A DNA stretch of 43,118 bases from positions 1-43,118 of the forward strand of contig JAMCRH010000312.1 in NCBI GenBank assembly GCA_023380515.1, in the 5' to 3' direction. Position numbers and translations under genes: made by a program. This document shows positions 1-7,477 of the stretch, piece by piece. The stretch's first letter is position 1, and every line of letters starts with the position of its first letter. The stretch comes from Gammaproteobacteria bacterium. Its GTDB lineage: Bacteria > Pseudomonadota > Gammaproteobacteria > Enterobacterales > Alteromonadaceae. The notes beneath the pieces were generated by a model. The model did not search any database, was not told the DNA's origin, and saw only the letters and a program-made list of their open reading frames with translations.

Positions 1-22
1 GTGCGGATGACTTCAATCGCTA
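1..22. repeat. 22-bp inverted copy of an internal DUF885 gene segment
   Basis: Bases 1-22 are the exact reverse complement of 1383-1404, which lies inside the DUF885 gene. Read on the plus strand, the edge copy encodes ADDFNR, as in the DUF885 protein at residues 164-169, and then runs into a TAA stop. Identity ends at base 23; its extent to the left is outside the window. It could be the end of an inverted partial duplication of the gene, or an assembly artefact at a contig end. Confidence 0.7.
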
Positions 23-57
23 ACCGCAAACCGATTCCAGCTCGCGGTTAGCATAAA

Positions 58-80
58 GGCGCAGTGTTTATCACTGCGCC
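58..80 (-). terminator. Terminator hairpin of the DUF885 gene
   Basis: A perfect 9-bp stem (58-66 with 72-80) has a 5-base loop. On the minus strand it is followed by TTTAT; on the plus strand by AATTTTT, so it may work both ways. It overlaps the stop codon of the DUF885 gene. A second perfect inverted repeat, 19-27 with 44-52 and a 16-base loop, lies just beyond it. Confidence 0.65.
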
Positions 81-1891
81 AATTTTTCTTGGATGTAATC
101 GCGAATCTGCTGCTCAAGTGTCGCTAACGGCACACTGCCATTCTTCAGTACTTCGTCATGGAATTCACGCAGATCGAAATCATTTCCAAGTGCTGCTTCA
201 GCTTCAGCTCGCAAGCGCTTAATGGTCAACTCACCGAGCTTGTACGACAAGGCTTGGCCTGGCCAACTAATGTAACGATCAATTTCGGTGTTGACGTTGT
301 GCAGTGACAGCGCGGTATTGCTACCTAAAAACTCCACAGCCTCGTCGCGACTCCAGCCGAGTGCGTGCATACCGGTATCGACCACTAAACGAGCAGCTCG
401 CCACATTTCATAGGTCAAACGACCGAAATTGCTGTAAGGGTCTTGGTAGAAGCCAGTTTCTAAGCCCAAGTACTCGGCATACAAACCCCAGCCTTCACCG
501 AATGCAGAAATGTAGGTTGAACGGCGGTAATCCGGCACATTCTCCATTTCCTGCGCCAGCGCAATTTGGAGATGGTGGCCCGGCACACCTTCGTGCAGTG
601 TTAACGCTTCCAACTCGTATAATGGACGAGTTTCCACTGCATAGGTGTTGACCCAATATTCACCGGCTTCGTCGTCACGTGATGCACTTGAGTAACGGCC
701 CTGCGTGTAATTCGGGGCGATTTCTGCAGGTACCGGCACGACACCATATGGCGTACGTGGCAAATGACGGAACAAGCGTGGCAGGACATGATCAGCGCGC
801 TTGGCAATATACGCCGCTTCTTTCAGGAGCTCTTCGCCAGTTTCCACATAGAACTGCGGATCGGTCCGGAGGAAGTGGATAAACTCGGCGAAGCTGCCAT
901 TAAATCCAACTTCATCAATGACTTCCTGCATTTCTGCACGAATACGCGCCACTTCAGCAAGCCCAATTTCATGGATTTCCTCGGCGGAGAGGTCGAGCGT
1001 GGTGTAGTGCTTAACTCGATTTGCATAGAAAGCATGACCATTCGGCAAGTCAGTCGCCGCGATGTCAGTACGTGTGTTCGGCACGTATTCATTTGCTAAA
1101 AAGTCATGAAAGTCTTGTAACGCTGGGTTCACCTGCGTTGCGATGATCGTTTGCGCTTCAATTTCGAGGTCACGGAACTGCTCGTCGGTTAACCAACGTT
1201 GCGCTTGGTGAATTGGACGATAAAAAATACTCTCGGCAGGATCAACGGTCACGTAGGCCAGTACGCCAGCAGGGAAGGTTTGCAGGACAACCTGCGGTTG
1301 CGCGATGCCGCGCTCGAGACCCTCACGCATATAGGCTGTTTGCTGCGCTAGCCAGGCCGGCACGTCATTGAGCAGTTGCAAATAGCGATTGAAGTCATCC
1401 GCACCATTAAAACGCACTTGCTGTGGCAAGCGGGCGATGGTGTTATGTGGGCCGGTTTCATTGGTCAGCGGCATTAAGTGCATGTTGAATTCGTACTGCG
1501 AAATCTGATTGCGCAATGCATACATCAACATGTCACGGTTAATTTGATTGTCAGCGCTGAGCGTACTTGCATCCATAGCGGCAAGCTGTTGATAAAACCC
1601 TTTACGAGTTTCGTAGCGCTCTTGCAGAGCCTCCGGAGAAATGTCGTTCAATCGATCGCCAGGGCGGCCGTCCGCACCCCGGGCAATTAAATACTGACCT
1701 TGATTATAGGCCCATGCTTGCTCAGCAAGTTCAGTAAACTTAGCGTCTGCGGTGACTGCAGCAGCGGTTACAACAGAGCCTGTACGATTAGTATTTGAAC
1801 TTGCGGTTCCTGAATTAGTCGCTGTGCTCTGGCAGCCCGATAAGGCAAGTAAAATTGCACTGGTTAGAAGAAGCGTTGCTTTTTTTTGCAT
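71..1891 (-). CDS. DUF885 family lipoprotein, probable zinc metallopeptidase
   Basis: 606 residues. The N-terminus is a lipoprotein signal with lipobox LSGC (Cys20), followed by a Ser/Thr/Asn-rich linker to about residue 45, so the protein should be lipid-anchored in the envelope. The rest matches the DUF885 family. Its metallopeptidase-like signature is visible as HEGVPGHH at 433-440, followed by FGEGWGLYAEYLG around 464-476, where Glu would be the further metal ligand. Families of this type are thought to cleave peptides or amino-acid conjugates; the substrate here is unknown. It is a single-gene unit ending in a hairpin terminator. The ribosome-binding site before the ATG is weak. Bases 1383-1404 recur inverted at the window edge. 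Confidence 0.85.
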   Translation of the reverse strand: MQKKATLLLTSAILLALSGCQSTATNSGTASSNTNRTGSVVTAAAVTADAKFTELAEQAWAYNQGQYLIARGADGRPGDRLNDISPEALQERYETRKGFYQQLAAMDASTLSADNQINRDMLMYALRNQISQYEFNMHLMPLTNETGPHNTIARLPQQVRFNGADDFNRYLQLLNDVPAWLAQQTAYMREGLERGIAQPQVVLQTFPAGVLAYVTVDPAESIFYRPIHQAQRWLTDEQFRDLEIEAQTIIATQVNPALQDFHDFLANEYVPNTRTDIAATDLPNGHAFYANRVKHYTTLDLSAEEIHEIGLAEVARIRAEMQEVIDEVGFNGSFAEFIHFLRTDPQFYVETGEELLKEAAYIAKRADHVLPRLFRHLPRTPYGVVPVPAEIAPNYTQGRYSSASRDDEAGEYWVNTYAVETRPLYELEALTLHEGVPGHHLQIALAQEMENVPDYRRSTYISAFGEGWGLYAEYLGLETGFYQDPYSNFGRLTYEMWRAARLVVDTGMHALGWSRDEAVEFLGSNTALSLHNVNTEIDRYISWPGQALSYKLGELTIKRLRAEAEAALGNDFDLREFHDEVLKNGSVPLATLEQQIRDYIQEKLAQ

Positions 1892-2049
1892 GAAGGATAC
1901 CTTTTCATTACGGACTCAAAAACTTAGGCCTCATTCTGCTATGGAATTAGCCAGGTTGCCACCCCTTTAGATCTATATCAAAAGCTATAAAATCGTTGTA
2001 AAAACATTCAACTTTGAATAAAGAATTCATTTTTATAACGAATCAATAG

Positions 2050-2077
2050 TTGCTTTCACTTCGATTTTTCGTATTCT
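2050..2077 (+). promoter_or_regulatory. Sigma-70-like promoter of the candidate RNA
   Basis: TTGCTT (2050-2055) and TATTCT (2072-2077) are separated by 16 bp, predicting a start near 2084. A second weaker candidate, TTGTAA (2230-2235) with GATACA (2254-2259) and an 18-bp spacer, would give a shorter transcript from about 2266. The sequence from 1892 to 2049 is AT-rich and shows nothing else I can support. Confidence 0.45.
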
Positions 2078-2083
2078 AGGGCG

Positions 2084-2714
2084 CTATAAGGACAAGGGGA
2101 AAGCCTCGAGAGTTCCTCGGCAGTGACCCAGGTTAGGGCGCTCAAAGCCAGACGAAATAAGGCCTGAGCGAATGCCGAAACAGCATTCACCAAGAAAAAA
2201 TAGAAAAAACAGAAATTAATTGGTGACTTGTTGTAATTTTGTGATAGTCTCTCGATACAACGCTTAGAGCTGAGCTCAATAAGCGAAAATTAAAAAGTCG
2301 TTAACAAAAATAAAAACAAAAACGACCAAAGGGAATAAAAATACGCCAGGAGGCGACATAACATTTTGGGAAAGCACTGCGTAACCTTCTGTTTTGGGTC
2401 TTCATAGCAGTAAAGCTAACAGCGCAAGTTCGTGAATGTTTCACCAAGAAAACAGTGCGAACAAAACATAAATACGAATAATGACAAGTGTTGCAGTCTG
2501 TTATTAGCAAAAAGGTTTTTGCAGTAAAAAATTCTTGCTGAGAAAAAGGCGCACCGGCGGAACCTCTAGGCTCCTCCTGAAGTGCGGATAAAAAGAGGCA
2601 AGTAAAACACGGAAGAATAATAATAATGTAGGAACTAGCGACAATCGTTCTCGAATTCACCCTGGGGGGGTGTGCGGGTTCAAATCAAGGCGATGATTTC
2701 ATCGCCTTTTTTAT
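2084..2714 (+). ncRNA. Candidate structured small RNA upstream of yihI (possible csrC positional counterpart)
   Basis: About 630 bases without a convincing protein gene but full of hairpins on A-rich linkers. Stems: 2103-2121; 2170-2188 (GAATGC/GCATTC); 2261-2285 (CGCTTA/TAAGCG); 2297-2326 (GTCGTT/AACGAC, A-rich loop); 2344-2355 (CGCC, loop AGGA, GGCG); 2428-2462 (GTTCG/CGAAC with an inner stem); 2507-2522; 2550-2586 (CGCAC/GTGCG); 2658-2672 (CACCC/GGGTG with a run of seven G). It ends at a strong terminator. In E. coli the CsrA-sequestering RNA csrC lies between yihA and yihI, and this element also sits directly upstream of yihI. The AGGA loop suits CsrA binding, but GGA triplets (about 9) are no more frequent than chance, so the csrC assignment rests mainly on position. 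It does not resemble tmRNA, RNase P or 6S RNA. It may start at about 2266 instead. Confidence 0.5.
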
Positions 2715-2717
2715 TTT
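2687..2717 (+). terminator. Rho-independent terminator of the candidate RNA
   Basis: A 10-bp perfect stem, AAGGCGATGA (2687-2696) with TCATCGCCTT (2699-2708), has a two-base loop and is followed by a T-rich tract to 2717. It faces the plus strand and isolates the upstream transcript from yihI. Confidence 0.85.
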
Positions 2718-2770
2718 CTCCCTGCCGTAAAATTCATCTCTTAATGCTGAAACACGCAGAATACGTTATC

Positions 2771-2810
2771 CTATAGGGTAGATTTTCCATCTCGATTCGC
2801 TATAGGGTAA
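2771..2810 (+). repeat. Duplicated box CTATAGGGTA before yihI
   Basis: CTATAGGGTA occurs at 2771-2780 and again at 2800-2809, 29 bp apart, in the short promoter and leader region of yihI. Spacing near three helical turns would suit a dimeric binding site, or the second copy may be a chance duplication. No known operator matches it. Confidence 0.4.
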
Positions 2811-2820
2811 GCATCGTTAT

Positions 2821-3366
2821 ATGACGCGCATTAAAAAGTCTCGCAAACCGGGTCCGCTGGCACCACGAAAAGTGGAGCGTACGCCCACAGACGCCAAGAA
2901 GACTGAGCCGAAAGGCAAAGACAAAGGTAAGGGGCAAAAGCCGGGCAGTCGCTACGGTGTCCAAAGCCAAAAACTTCACGGCGCCGCCAAAGGTAAAAAC
3001 ACATCCGATCCGCGCTTAGGATCGAAAAAACCGATCGCGTTAAAAGTGGCTGCGCAAGCGCTCACGCCAGAGCAGGAATTTGCGCAACTTGAGAACGACC
3101 GCAAGTTACAAGACCTATTGACCAAGTTAGAGTCTGGCTACGTACTCAATAAAGCGGATCAAGCGTATGTGGACGAGAAGCTCTCGCGCTATCAAGAGCT
3201 TGCTGAACAGATTGGCATTGACCTTGACGAGCTCGACGATGATTGGGATGAAGGCGATGATAATGTCGAGTATGAAACGTCGGGTGAGCGCTTCAGTAGC
3301 GTTGATGAGTTTGATTTCGAATTTGACGACGAGTCTACCGACGAATCTGACGACAAAAACGATTAA
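2821..3366 (+). CDS. yihI: Der GTPase-activating protein YihI
   Basis: 181 residues, close to the usual family length of about 170. The first 60 residues are highly basic (MTRIKKSRKPGPLAPRKVER and onward), the middle is helical (about 75-135) and the C-terminal 50 residues are very acidic, the layout typical of YihI. In E. coli YihI stimulates the GTPase activity of Der (EngA), an essential 50S ribosome assembly factor, and so tunes ribosome biogenesis. It begins 104 bp after the terminator of the candidate RNA. The stop codon is two bases before the start of the DUF2489 gene, so the two are surely co-transcribed. The ribosome-binding site is weak. Confidence 0.9.
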   Translation: MTRIKKSRKPGPLAPRKVERTPTDAKKTEPKGKDKGKGQKPGSRYGVQSQKLHGAAKGKNTSDPRLGSKKPIALKVAAQALTPEQEFAQLENDRKLQDLLTKLESGYVLNKADQAYVDEKLSRYQELAEQIGIDLDELDDDWDEGDDNVEYETSGERFSSVDEFDFEFDDESTDESDDKND

Positions 3367-3368
3367 CT

Positions 3369-3848
3369 ATGAATAATGAGGTGTCTGTAGTGGTGTGGCT
3401 TTTAGCAGTATTAGGAATCGTGATTATAGCTGGCTTGAGTGTTTATGCTGGTCTGTTGTTGGCGCGCTTGCGTGCGCAAAACAAAGCACTGGCAGCTGGT
3501 GAAGCGAAACGAAATAACTACTTGCATGAAAGCATTCACACGATTGCCTTAGCCATGCAGCAAGACCAATGTCCGCTCTCGGAAGGCTGTATTCGTATTG
3601 CCGTTCTCTTGGATAATTTGCCAGACGCTGAGCGAGCGGGCTACGCCGCCCGTTGGCCGGCAATTCATGAGATGCATGATCGGATTAAACACATGCCGAC
3701 CCATGACGCACGCAAAGAATTTCCGAAAAAAGAAATTCGGAAAATGGACTTAGAGCGTGAAGGTTATGAGGTCGAAATGGAAGAAGCGATTCAAGCGGAT
3801 GTCGCGACCTTGTTAGTTTGGGTGAAAGAGCGTCGTCAGGCGCTTTAA
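3369..3848 (+). CDS. DUF2489 family protein with one N-terminal membrane helix
   Basis: 159 residues. The N-terminus holds one hydrophobic helix (about residues 5-30), then a soluble, largely helical domain with conserved-looking Cys residues in the segment DQCPLSEGCIRIAVLLDNL, matching the DUF2489 family found beside yihI in related gammaproteobacteria. Its function is unknown. A topology with the C-terminal domain in the cytoplasm is likely but not proven. It starts two bases after yihI and lacks its own clear Shine-Dalgarno, which suggests translational coupling. The convergent spacer behind it is filled by a short tandem repeat. Confidence 0.75.
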   Translation: MNNEVSVVVWLLAVLGIVIIAGLSVYAGLLLARLRAQNKALAAGEAKRNNYLHESIHTIALAMQQDQCPLSEGCIRIAVLLDNLPDAERAGYAARWPAIHEMHDRIKHMPTHDARKEFPKKEIRKMDLEREGYEVEMEEAIQADVATLLVWVKERRQAL

Positions 3849-3889
3849 GCCGACGACACTATTTCGCCCTTACTTTGTTTGGTTATAGC

Positions 3890-3961
3890 GCACTTAAGTA
3901 CTTAAGCACGTAAGCACTCAAGCACGTAAGCACTCAAGCACTTAGGCACTCAAACACTTAA
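3890..3961. repeat. 8-bp tandem repeat, nine units
   Basis: Nine uninterrupted 8-bp units fill the spacer between two convergent genes: GCACTTAA, GTACTTAA, GCACGTAA, GCACTCAA, GCACGTAA, GCACTCAA, GCACTTAG, GCACTCAA, ACACTTAA. The alternation of GCACGTAA and GCACTCAA suggests growth of a 16-bp pair by slippage. It is not a CRISPR array: there are no spacers. It ends seven bases before the stop codon of the next gene. Confidence 0.9.
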
Positions 3962-3968
3962 TTGCAAC

Positions 3969-5264
3969 CTAGTCATGGCGGTAAACAACACCGCCTTTCA
4001 TGACAAAACGGACGTGACCCAGCACACGAATATCTTCGAGTGGGTCACCATCAACAGCAATGATGTCGGCATATTTGCCGGCGGTAATGCTACCTAAATT
4101 ATCCCACTCGCCGAGTAACTCAGCAGCATGCTTCGTCGCTGTAGTAATGGCTTCTAGAGGCGGCATACCGGCTTCCACCATGTAGACAAACTCGCGTGCA
4201 TTCTCGCCATGGTCAAAAACACCGGCATCGGTGCCAAAGGCGATCTTAACTCCCGCCTGATAAGCGCGGCTGAAAGTGTCTTGAATCAATGGCCCAATGG
4301 TTCGTGCTTTGGCGGCAACCTGAGGTGGGAAGTAGCCTGGAATCTCCGCACGTTCGGCCACCGATTTGCCGGCTGTAATCGTCGGTATATAGTACGTGCC
4401 GTGTTCTTTCATTAGGGCAAATACGCTTTCGTCCATGTAGGTGCCATGTTCAATCGAGTCGACCCCTGCTTTAATTGCGCGCACCATACCGTCCTTTCCA
4501 TGCGCGTGTACCGCAACCTTCATATCGTAATCACGGGCAGTTGCAACAATGGCGGCTAACTCATCGTCCATAAATTGCGGGTTGTCACCGGAAGCAGCTA
4601 AGCTCAAAACACCACCTGTCGCGGTTAATTTGATTAAGTTGGCGCCTTCTTGGTAACGCGCACGAACCGCTTGGCGGGCTTGATCCGTGCCGTTCAGTAC
4701 ACCTTCCATTGGGCCTGGCGTTGGCACTAGACCTTGGCGATAGCCATTGCTCGGATCGGCGTGGCCGCCAGTGGTCGCTAATGACTTCGCCGCCGTATAG
4801 ATGCGTGGTCCGGGAACATAGCCGCTATTGATGGCGTTACGTAATGAAACGCTGGTGGCAAAGCTGTCGCCGAGATCGCGCACCGTGGTAAACCCAGCAT
4901 TGAGGGTGATGTTGGCAAAATACGCGGCGCGAAACGCTGTGTCGGCGGGGTTATGCGTAAAGCGGTGTAAGTAAGAGCCCGGTTCAGACTGCGAAGTAAT
5001 ATGGGTGTGCATGTCAATAAAGCCGGGCAGCACGGTTTTATCCGAGAGATCAATAACCGTGTCATTGCTAGTCGGCTCAGTGAAGCCGCGCTCGACGGCA
5101 ACAATGCGGTCATCGACAATCCGGATGGTGAGATTAGTCAGTGGATTTGCCCCGGTACCGTCAATGAGCTTTCCCGCATGAATTAACGTATCCGCAGCTG
5201 CCGGTAAAGACATGGCAGCGAAACAACAGGCGCTGAGTAGCGTTCGTTTTAATGTTATTTTCAT
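3969..5264 (-). CDS. Exported metal-dependent amidohydrolase (Xaa-Arg/Lys-dipeptidase-like)
   Basis: 431 residues with a Sec signal peptide (cleavage near AAA-D, residue 25), so the product is probably periplasmic. It is an amidohydrolase-superfamily TIM barrel with visible metal ligands: HTH at 86-88, Lys212 in NLIKLTATGG (the carbamylated lysine), His253/His255, His273 and Asp346 in FGTDAG. This arrangement matches the binuclear imidazolonepropionase/prolidase-like group (COG1228), several of which remove C-terminal Lys or Arg from dipeptides. The exact substrate is unknown. It is transcribed alone, divergently from cysE, across a 172-bp gap. Confidence 0.85.
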   Translation of the reverse strand: MKITLKRTLLSACCFAAMSLPAAADTLIHAGKLIDGTGANPLTNLTIRIVDDRIVAVERGFTEPTSNDTVIDLSDKTVLPGFIDMHTHITSQSEPGSYLHRFTHNPADTAFRAAYFANITLNAGFTTVRDLGDSFATSVSLRNAINSGYVPGPRIYTAAKSLATTGGHADPSNGYRQGLVPTPGPMEGVLNGTDQARQAVRARYQEGANLIKLTATGGVLSLAASGDNPQFMDDELAAIVATARDYDMKVAVHAHGKDGMVRAIKAGVDSIEHGTYMDESVFALMKEHGTYYIPTITAGKSVAERAEIPGYFPPQVAAKARTIGPLIQDTFSRAYQAGVKIAFGTDAGVFDHGENAREFVYMVEAGMPPLEAITTATKHAAELLGEWDNLGSITAGKYADIIAVDGDPLEDIRVLGHVRFVMKGGVVYRHD

Positions 5265-5312
5265 AGAAGTTCCTCGTTGTATGCGCTTCCGTGCAGAAAT
5301 TTTTAGTGTATT

Positions 5313-5341
5313 TTCCGCTTGGGCTTGATAAACGTTATAAT
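5313..5341 (+). promoter_or_regulatory. Probable cysE promoter
   Basis: A consensus -10 box TATAAT lies at 5336-5341, with a weak -35 (TTCCGC, 5313-5318) 17 bp upstream. It predicts a leader of about 90 bases before cysE. I see no clear riboswitch in that leader. Confidence 0.45.
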
Positions 5342-5436
5342 TGCATCAACTTAACACATATTAGTGGTACGGCAATGGATTATCTAGGTCAGATCATTGC
5401 CGTGTTTTGGACTAAGCAAACGACAGAGAGTCGCTT

Positions 5437-6381
5437 ATGTTATTCCGCGGAATTCGCGAAGATATCGCCAGTGTGTACGCACGCGATCCAGCCGCTCGTC
5501 ACTTCTTTGAAGTACTGACGAACTATCCTGGACTTCATGCTATTTGGATTCACCGCTTTAGCCATTGCTTATGGCGCTGGAAGCTAAAATGGCTGGCACG
5601 CTGGGTATCCACCATTGCGCGGTGGCTCACCGGTGTGGAAATTCATCCGGGAGCAAAAATTGGCCGCCGCTTCTTTATTGACCACGGCATGGGCGTGGTG
5701 ATTGGTGAAACCGCAGAAATTGGTGATGACTGTACTTTGTACCATGGGGTTACTTTAGGTGGTACGAGTTGGAAGCACGGTAAGCGCCATCCAACCCTTG
5801 CCAACGGTGTCGTCATTGGTGCTGGCGCAAAAGTTTTAGGCCCGCTGCAGATTGGGGAAAACGCGCGGATTGGCTCGAACGCTGTGGTTGTTCGCGACGT
5901 GCCCGCCGGTGCAACCGTCATTGGCATTCCGGGTCGTATTGTTAGTCAAGCCCAACCAGCGGCAGCAGACAGTCACTCCGATGCAAAAGATAAGCGCGAA
6001 GCCATGGCGAAGAAATATGGTTTTGATGCCTATGCGGTGTCGCCGGACAACCCCGACCCCGTGGCGACGGTGATGGGACGGATGCTTGACCATGTACACG
6101 TGCTCGATGAACGTGTGGCGGAAATGTGCAAAACGATTAACCGCATGGGTGGCAATGTCTGTGGTGATCTGCCACCCATCGAGCTAGAAGACGAAGATAT
6201 TCTTCAGGCCGAGAAAGAAGCGGCACGGATTCGCGTTCAGGCTACTGATGCAGAAAGTACTTATACAGAAAGCTCTGATACAGAAAGCACTGAAACAGAA
6301 AGCACTGAAACAGAAAGCACTGATGCAGAAGCCACTGACACGGCCAACACTGAAAGCCAGCAGAAAAAGGATAGTAACTGA
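5437..6381 (+). CDS. cysE: Serine O-acetyltransferase with an acidic repeat tail
   Basis: 314 residues. It transfers acetyl from acetyl-CoA to L-serine, giving O-acetylserine, the first step of cysteine synthesis. Residues 1-60 form the helical N-terminal part and about 60-170 the left-handed beta-helix hexapeptide domain, with the motifs [15 protein letters not shown] and HPTL. A further domain (KYGFDAYAV to GGNVC) is like that of Pseudomonas-type CysE, whose length is near 260. The extra C-terminus, residues 271-305, is seven copies of a five-residue D/E-T-E-S-T repeat encoded by 15-bp DNA units, and the last residues are no longer the hydrophobic tail that binds CysK in E. coli. The stop codon overlaps the cysK start (TGATG), so the two are translationally coupled. 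Confidence 0.93.
   Translation: MLFRGIREDIASVYARDPAARHFFEVLTNYPGLHAIWIHRFSHCLWRWKLKWLARWVSTIARWLTGVEIHPGAKIGRRFFIDHGMGVVIGETAEIGDDCTLYHGVTLGGTSWKHGKRHPTLANGVVIGAGAKVLGPLQIGENARIGSNAVVVRDVPAGATVIGIPGRIVSQAQPAAADSHSDAKDKREAMAKKYGFDAYAVSPDNPDPVATVMGRMLDHVHVLDERVAEMCKTINRMGGNVCGDLPPIELEDEDILQAEKEAARIRVQATDAESTYTESSDTESTETESTETESTDAEATDTANTESQQKKDSN
6247..6351 (+). repeat. In-frame 15-bp minisatellite in cysE, seven units
   Basis: Seven consecutive 15-bp units of the type GAAACAGAAAGCACT encode [30 protein letters not shown] and DTANT. Units 4 and 5 are identical in DNA; the others diverge slightly. Gain or loss of a unit keeps the frame, so tail length should vary between strains. Confidence 0.9.
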
Positions 6382-7364
6382 TGACGTTTCCAAGTGTATT
6401 TGAGAACAACGCCGACAGCATCGGCTTTACGCCGCTCGTCCGTTTAAACCGAGTGCTAAGCAGCGATGCAAAGGCTCGCGTGTATGCCAAGATGGAAAGC
6501 CGTAACCCCGCTGGTAGTGTTAAAGACCGCTTAGGGCTTGGTCTCGTGCGTGAGGCTGAGCGCAGTGGTGCACTCAACGCCAATCAGGAGCTCATTGAAG
6601 CGACTTCAGGTAATACCGGTATCGCACTTGCCAGTGTAGCCGCTGCGAAAGGCTACAAGGTGACATTGGTGATGCCGCGCTCGGCTAGTTTAGAACGCCG
6701 TAAGCTGATGAAAGCCCTCGGCGCAACGATCGTTTTGACACCCGCTGAAAATGGTATGAAAGGCGCATTAGCGAAAGTAGCGGAGTTAATGGCGGCAGAG
6801 CCGGGACGCTACTATTTTACACGCCAATTTGAGAACCCTGCGAACCCCGCGATACATGAAGAAACGACAGGTCCCGAAATTCATGCCAGCTTGCAAGGGC
6901 AGGTCGATGTCTTTGTTGCTGGGGTGGGCACTGGTGGCACGCTAACCGGGGTTGGCCGCTACTTTAAAAAGCAAGGCCAGCCATTGGCGATTTGGGCAGT
7001 CGAAGCGGCGGACTCGCCGCTCATCAGTCAAACCATTGCAGGTTCGGAGCTGACTCACGTCCCTCATAAAATTCAAGGTATTAGCGCTGGCTTTGTGCCA
7101 CAGAACTTAGACTTGAGCTTAATTACTGGCACTCAGCAAGTCACGAATGATGAAGCCTATGCGATGGCACATCGGCTCATGCGCGAGGAAGGGATTCTCG
7201 CTGGTATCTCGTCGGGCGCCGCTGTGGTTGCTGCAAACCGCATTGCTTGCCTACCGGAGTACGCAGGAAAAACCATCGTTGTGGTGTTGCCAAGCTCGGC
7301 AGAACGGTATTTAAGCACGCCATTGTTTAAAGACTTGTTCACAGCCGAAGAGCTAGAGCCTTAA
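6381..7364 (+). CDS. cysK: Cysteine synthase A (O-acetylserine sulfhydrylase)
   Basis: 327 residues, fold-type II PLP enzyme that makes L-cysteine from O-acetylserine and sulfide. PLP would be bound at Lys48 in NPAGSVKDR; the substrate loop TSGNTG is at 75-80 and the PLP-phosphate loop GTGGT at 183-187. The segments ENPANPAIHEETTGPEI and HKIQGISAGFVP, and the C-terminal LPSSAERYLSTPLF, match CysK rather than CysM, whose equivalents differ. It overlaps cysE by one base. A cysE-cysK operon makes the two steps of cysteine synthesis co-expressed. A strong hairpin terminator follows. Confidence 0.9.
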   Translation: MTFPSVFENNADSIGFTPLVRLNRVLSSDAKARVYAKMESRNPAGSVKDRLGLGLVREAERSGALNANQELIEATSGNTGIALASVAAAKGYKVTLVMPRSASLERRKLMKALGATIVLTPAENGMKGALAKVAELMAAEPGRYYFTRQFENPANPAIHEETTGPEIHASLQGQVDVFVAGVGTGGTLTGVGRYFKKQGQPLAIWAVEAADSPLISQTIAGSELTHVPHKIQGISAGFVPQNLDLSLITGTQQVTNDEAYAMAHRLMREEGILAGISSGAAVVAANRIACLPEYAGKTIVVVLPSSAERYLSTPLFKDLFTAEELEP

Positions 7365-7420
7365 ACTATTCTGCACATGAGTGCGGCAAGTCAGAATTAA
7401 ATACCACCTTACAAGAACAA

Positions 7421-7454
7421 AAAGGCCTGCTTCAATCTCTTGATGCAGGCCTTT
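7421..7454. terminator. Bidirectional terminator between cysK and mnhG
   Basis: A perfect 10-bp inverted repeat, AAAGGCCTGC (7421-7430) and GCAGGCCTTT (7445-7454), with a 14-base loop sits between convergent operons. It has A-rich sequence on its left and T-rich on its right, so it can serve cysK and, on the minus strand, mnhG. Confidence 0.8.
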
Positions 7455-7477
7455 GTATTCGCTGTTTCGCAGCTAAT

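Noticed and set aside
2301..2660. 119-residue open frame on the minus strand inside the candidate RNA
   Set aside because: No family resemblance, odd composition with scattered cysteines, no ribosome-binding site, and it runs against a clear promoter-to-terminator unit on the plus strand.
2675..2690. GGGTTCAAATC resembles a tRNA T-arm
   Set aside because: No acceptor, D or anticodon arms fit upstream, and the next bases belong to the terminator stem.
2084..2714. Calling the RNA csrC or csrB outright
   Set aside because: GGA triplets are about as frequent as chance; only the position, one AGGA loop and the multi-hairpin form support it.
2084..2714. tmRNA, RNase P RNA or 6S RNA
   Set aside because: None of the conserved sequences (tag frame, P4 helix, closing stems) could be found.
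3890..3961. CRISPR array
   Set aside because: Repeats are 8 bp and contiguous, with no spacers and no cas genes.
6184..6393. Cys/Phe-rich open frame opposite the cysE repeat
   Set aside because: It is only the antisense reading of the 15-bp repeat units.
6381..7364. Naming the cysteine synthase CysM
   Set aside because: The segments around residues 150-190 and the C-terminus match CysK, not CysM.
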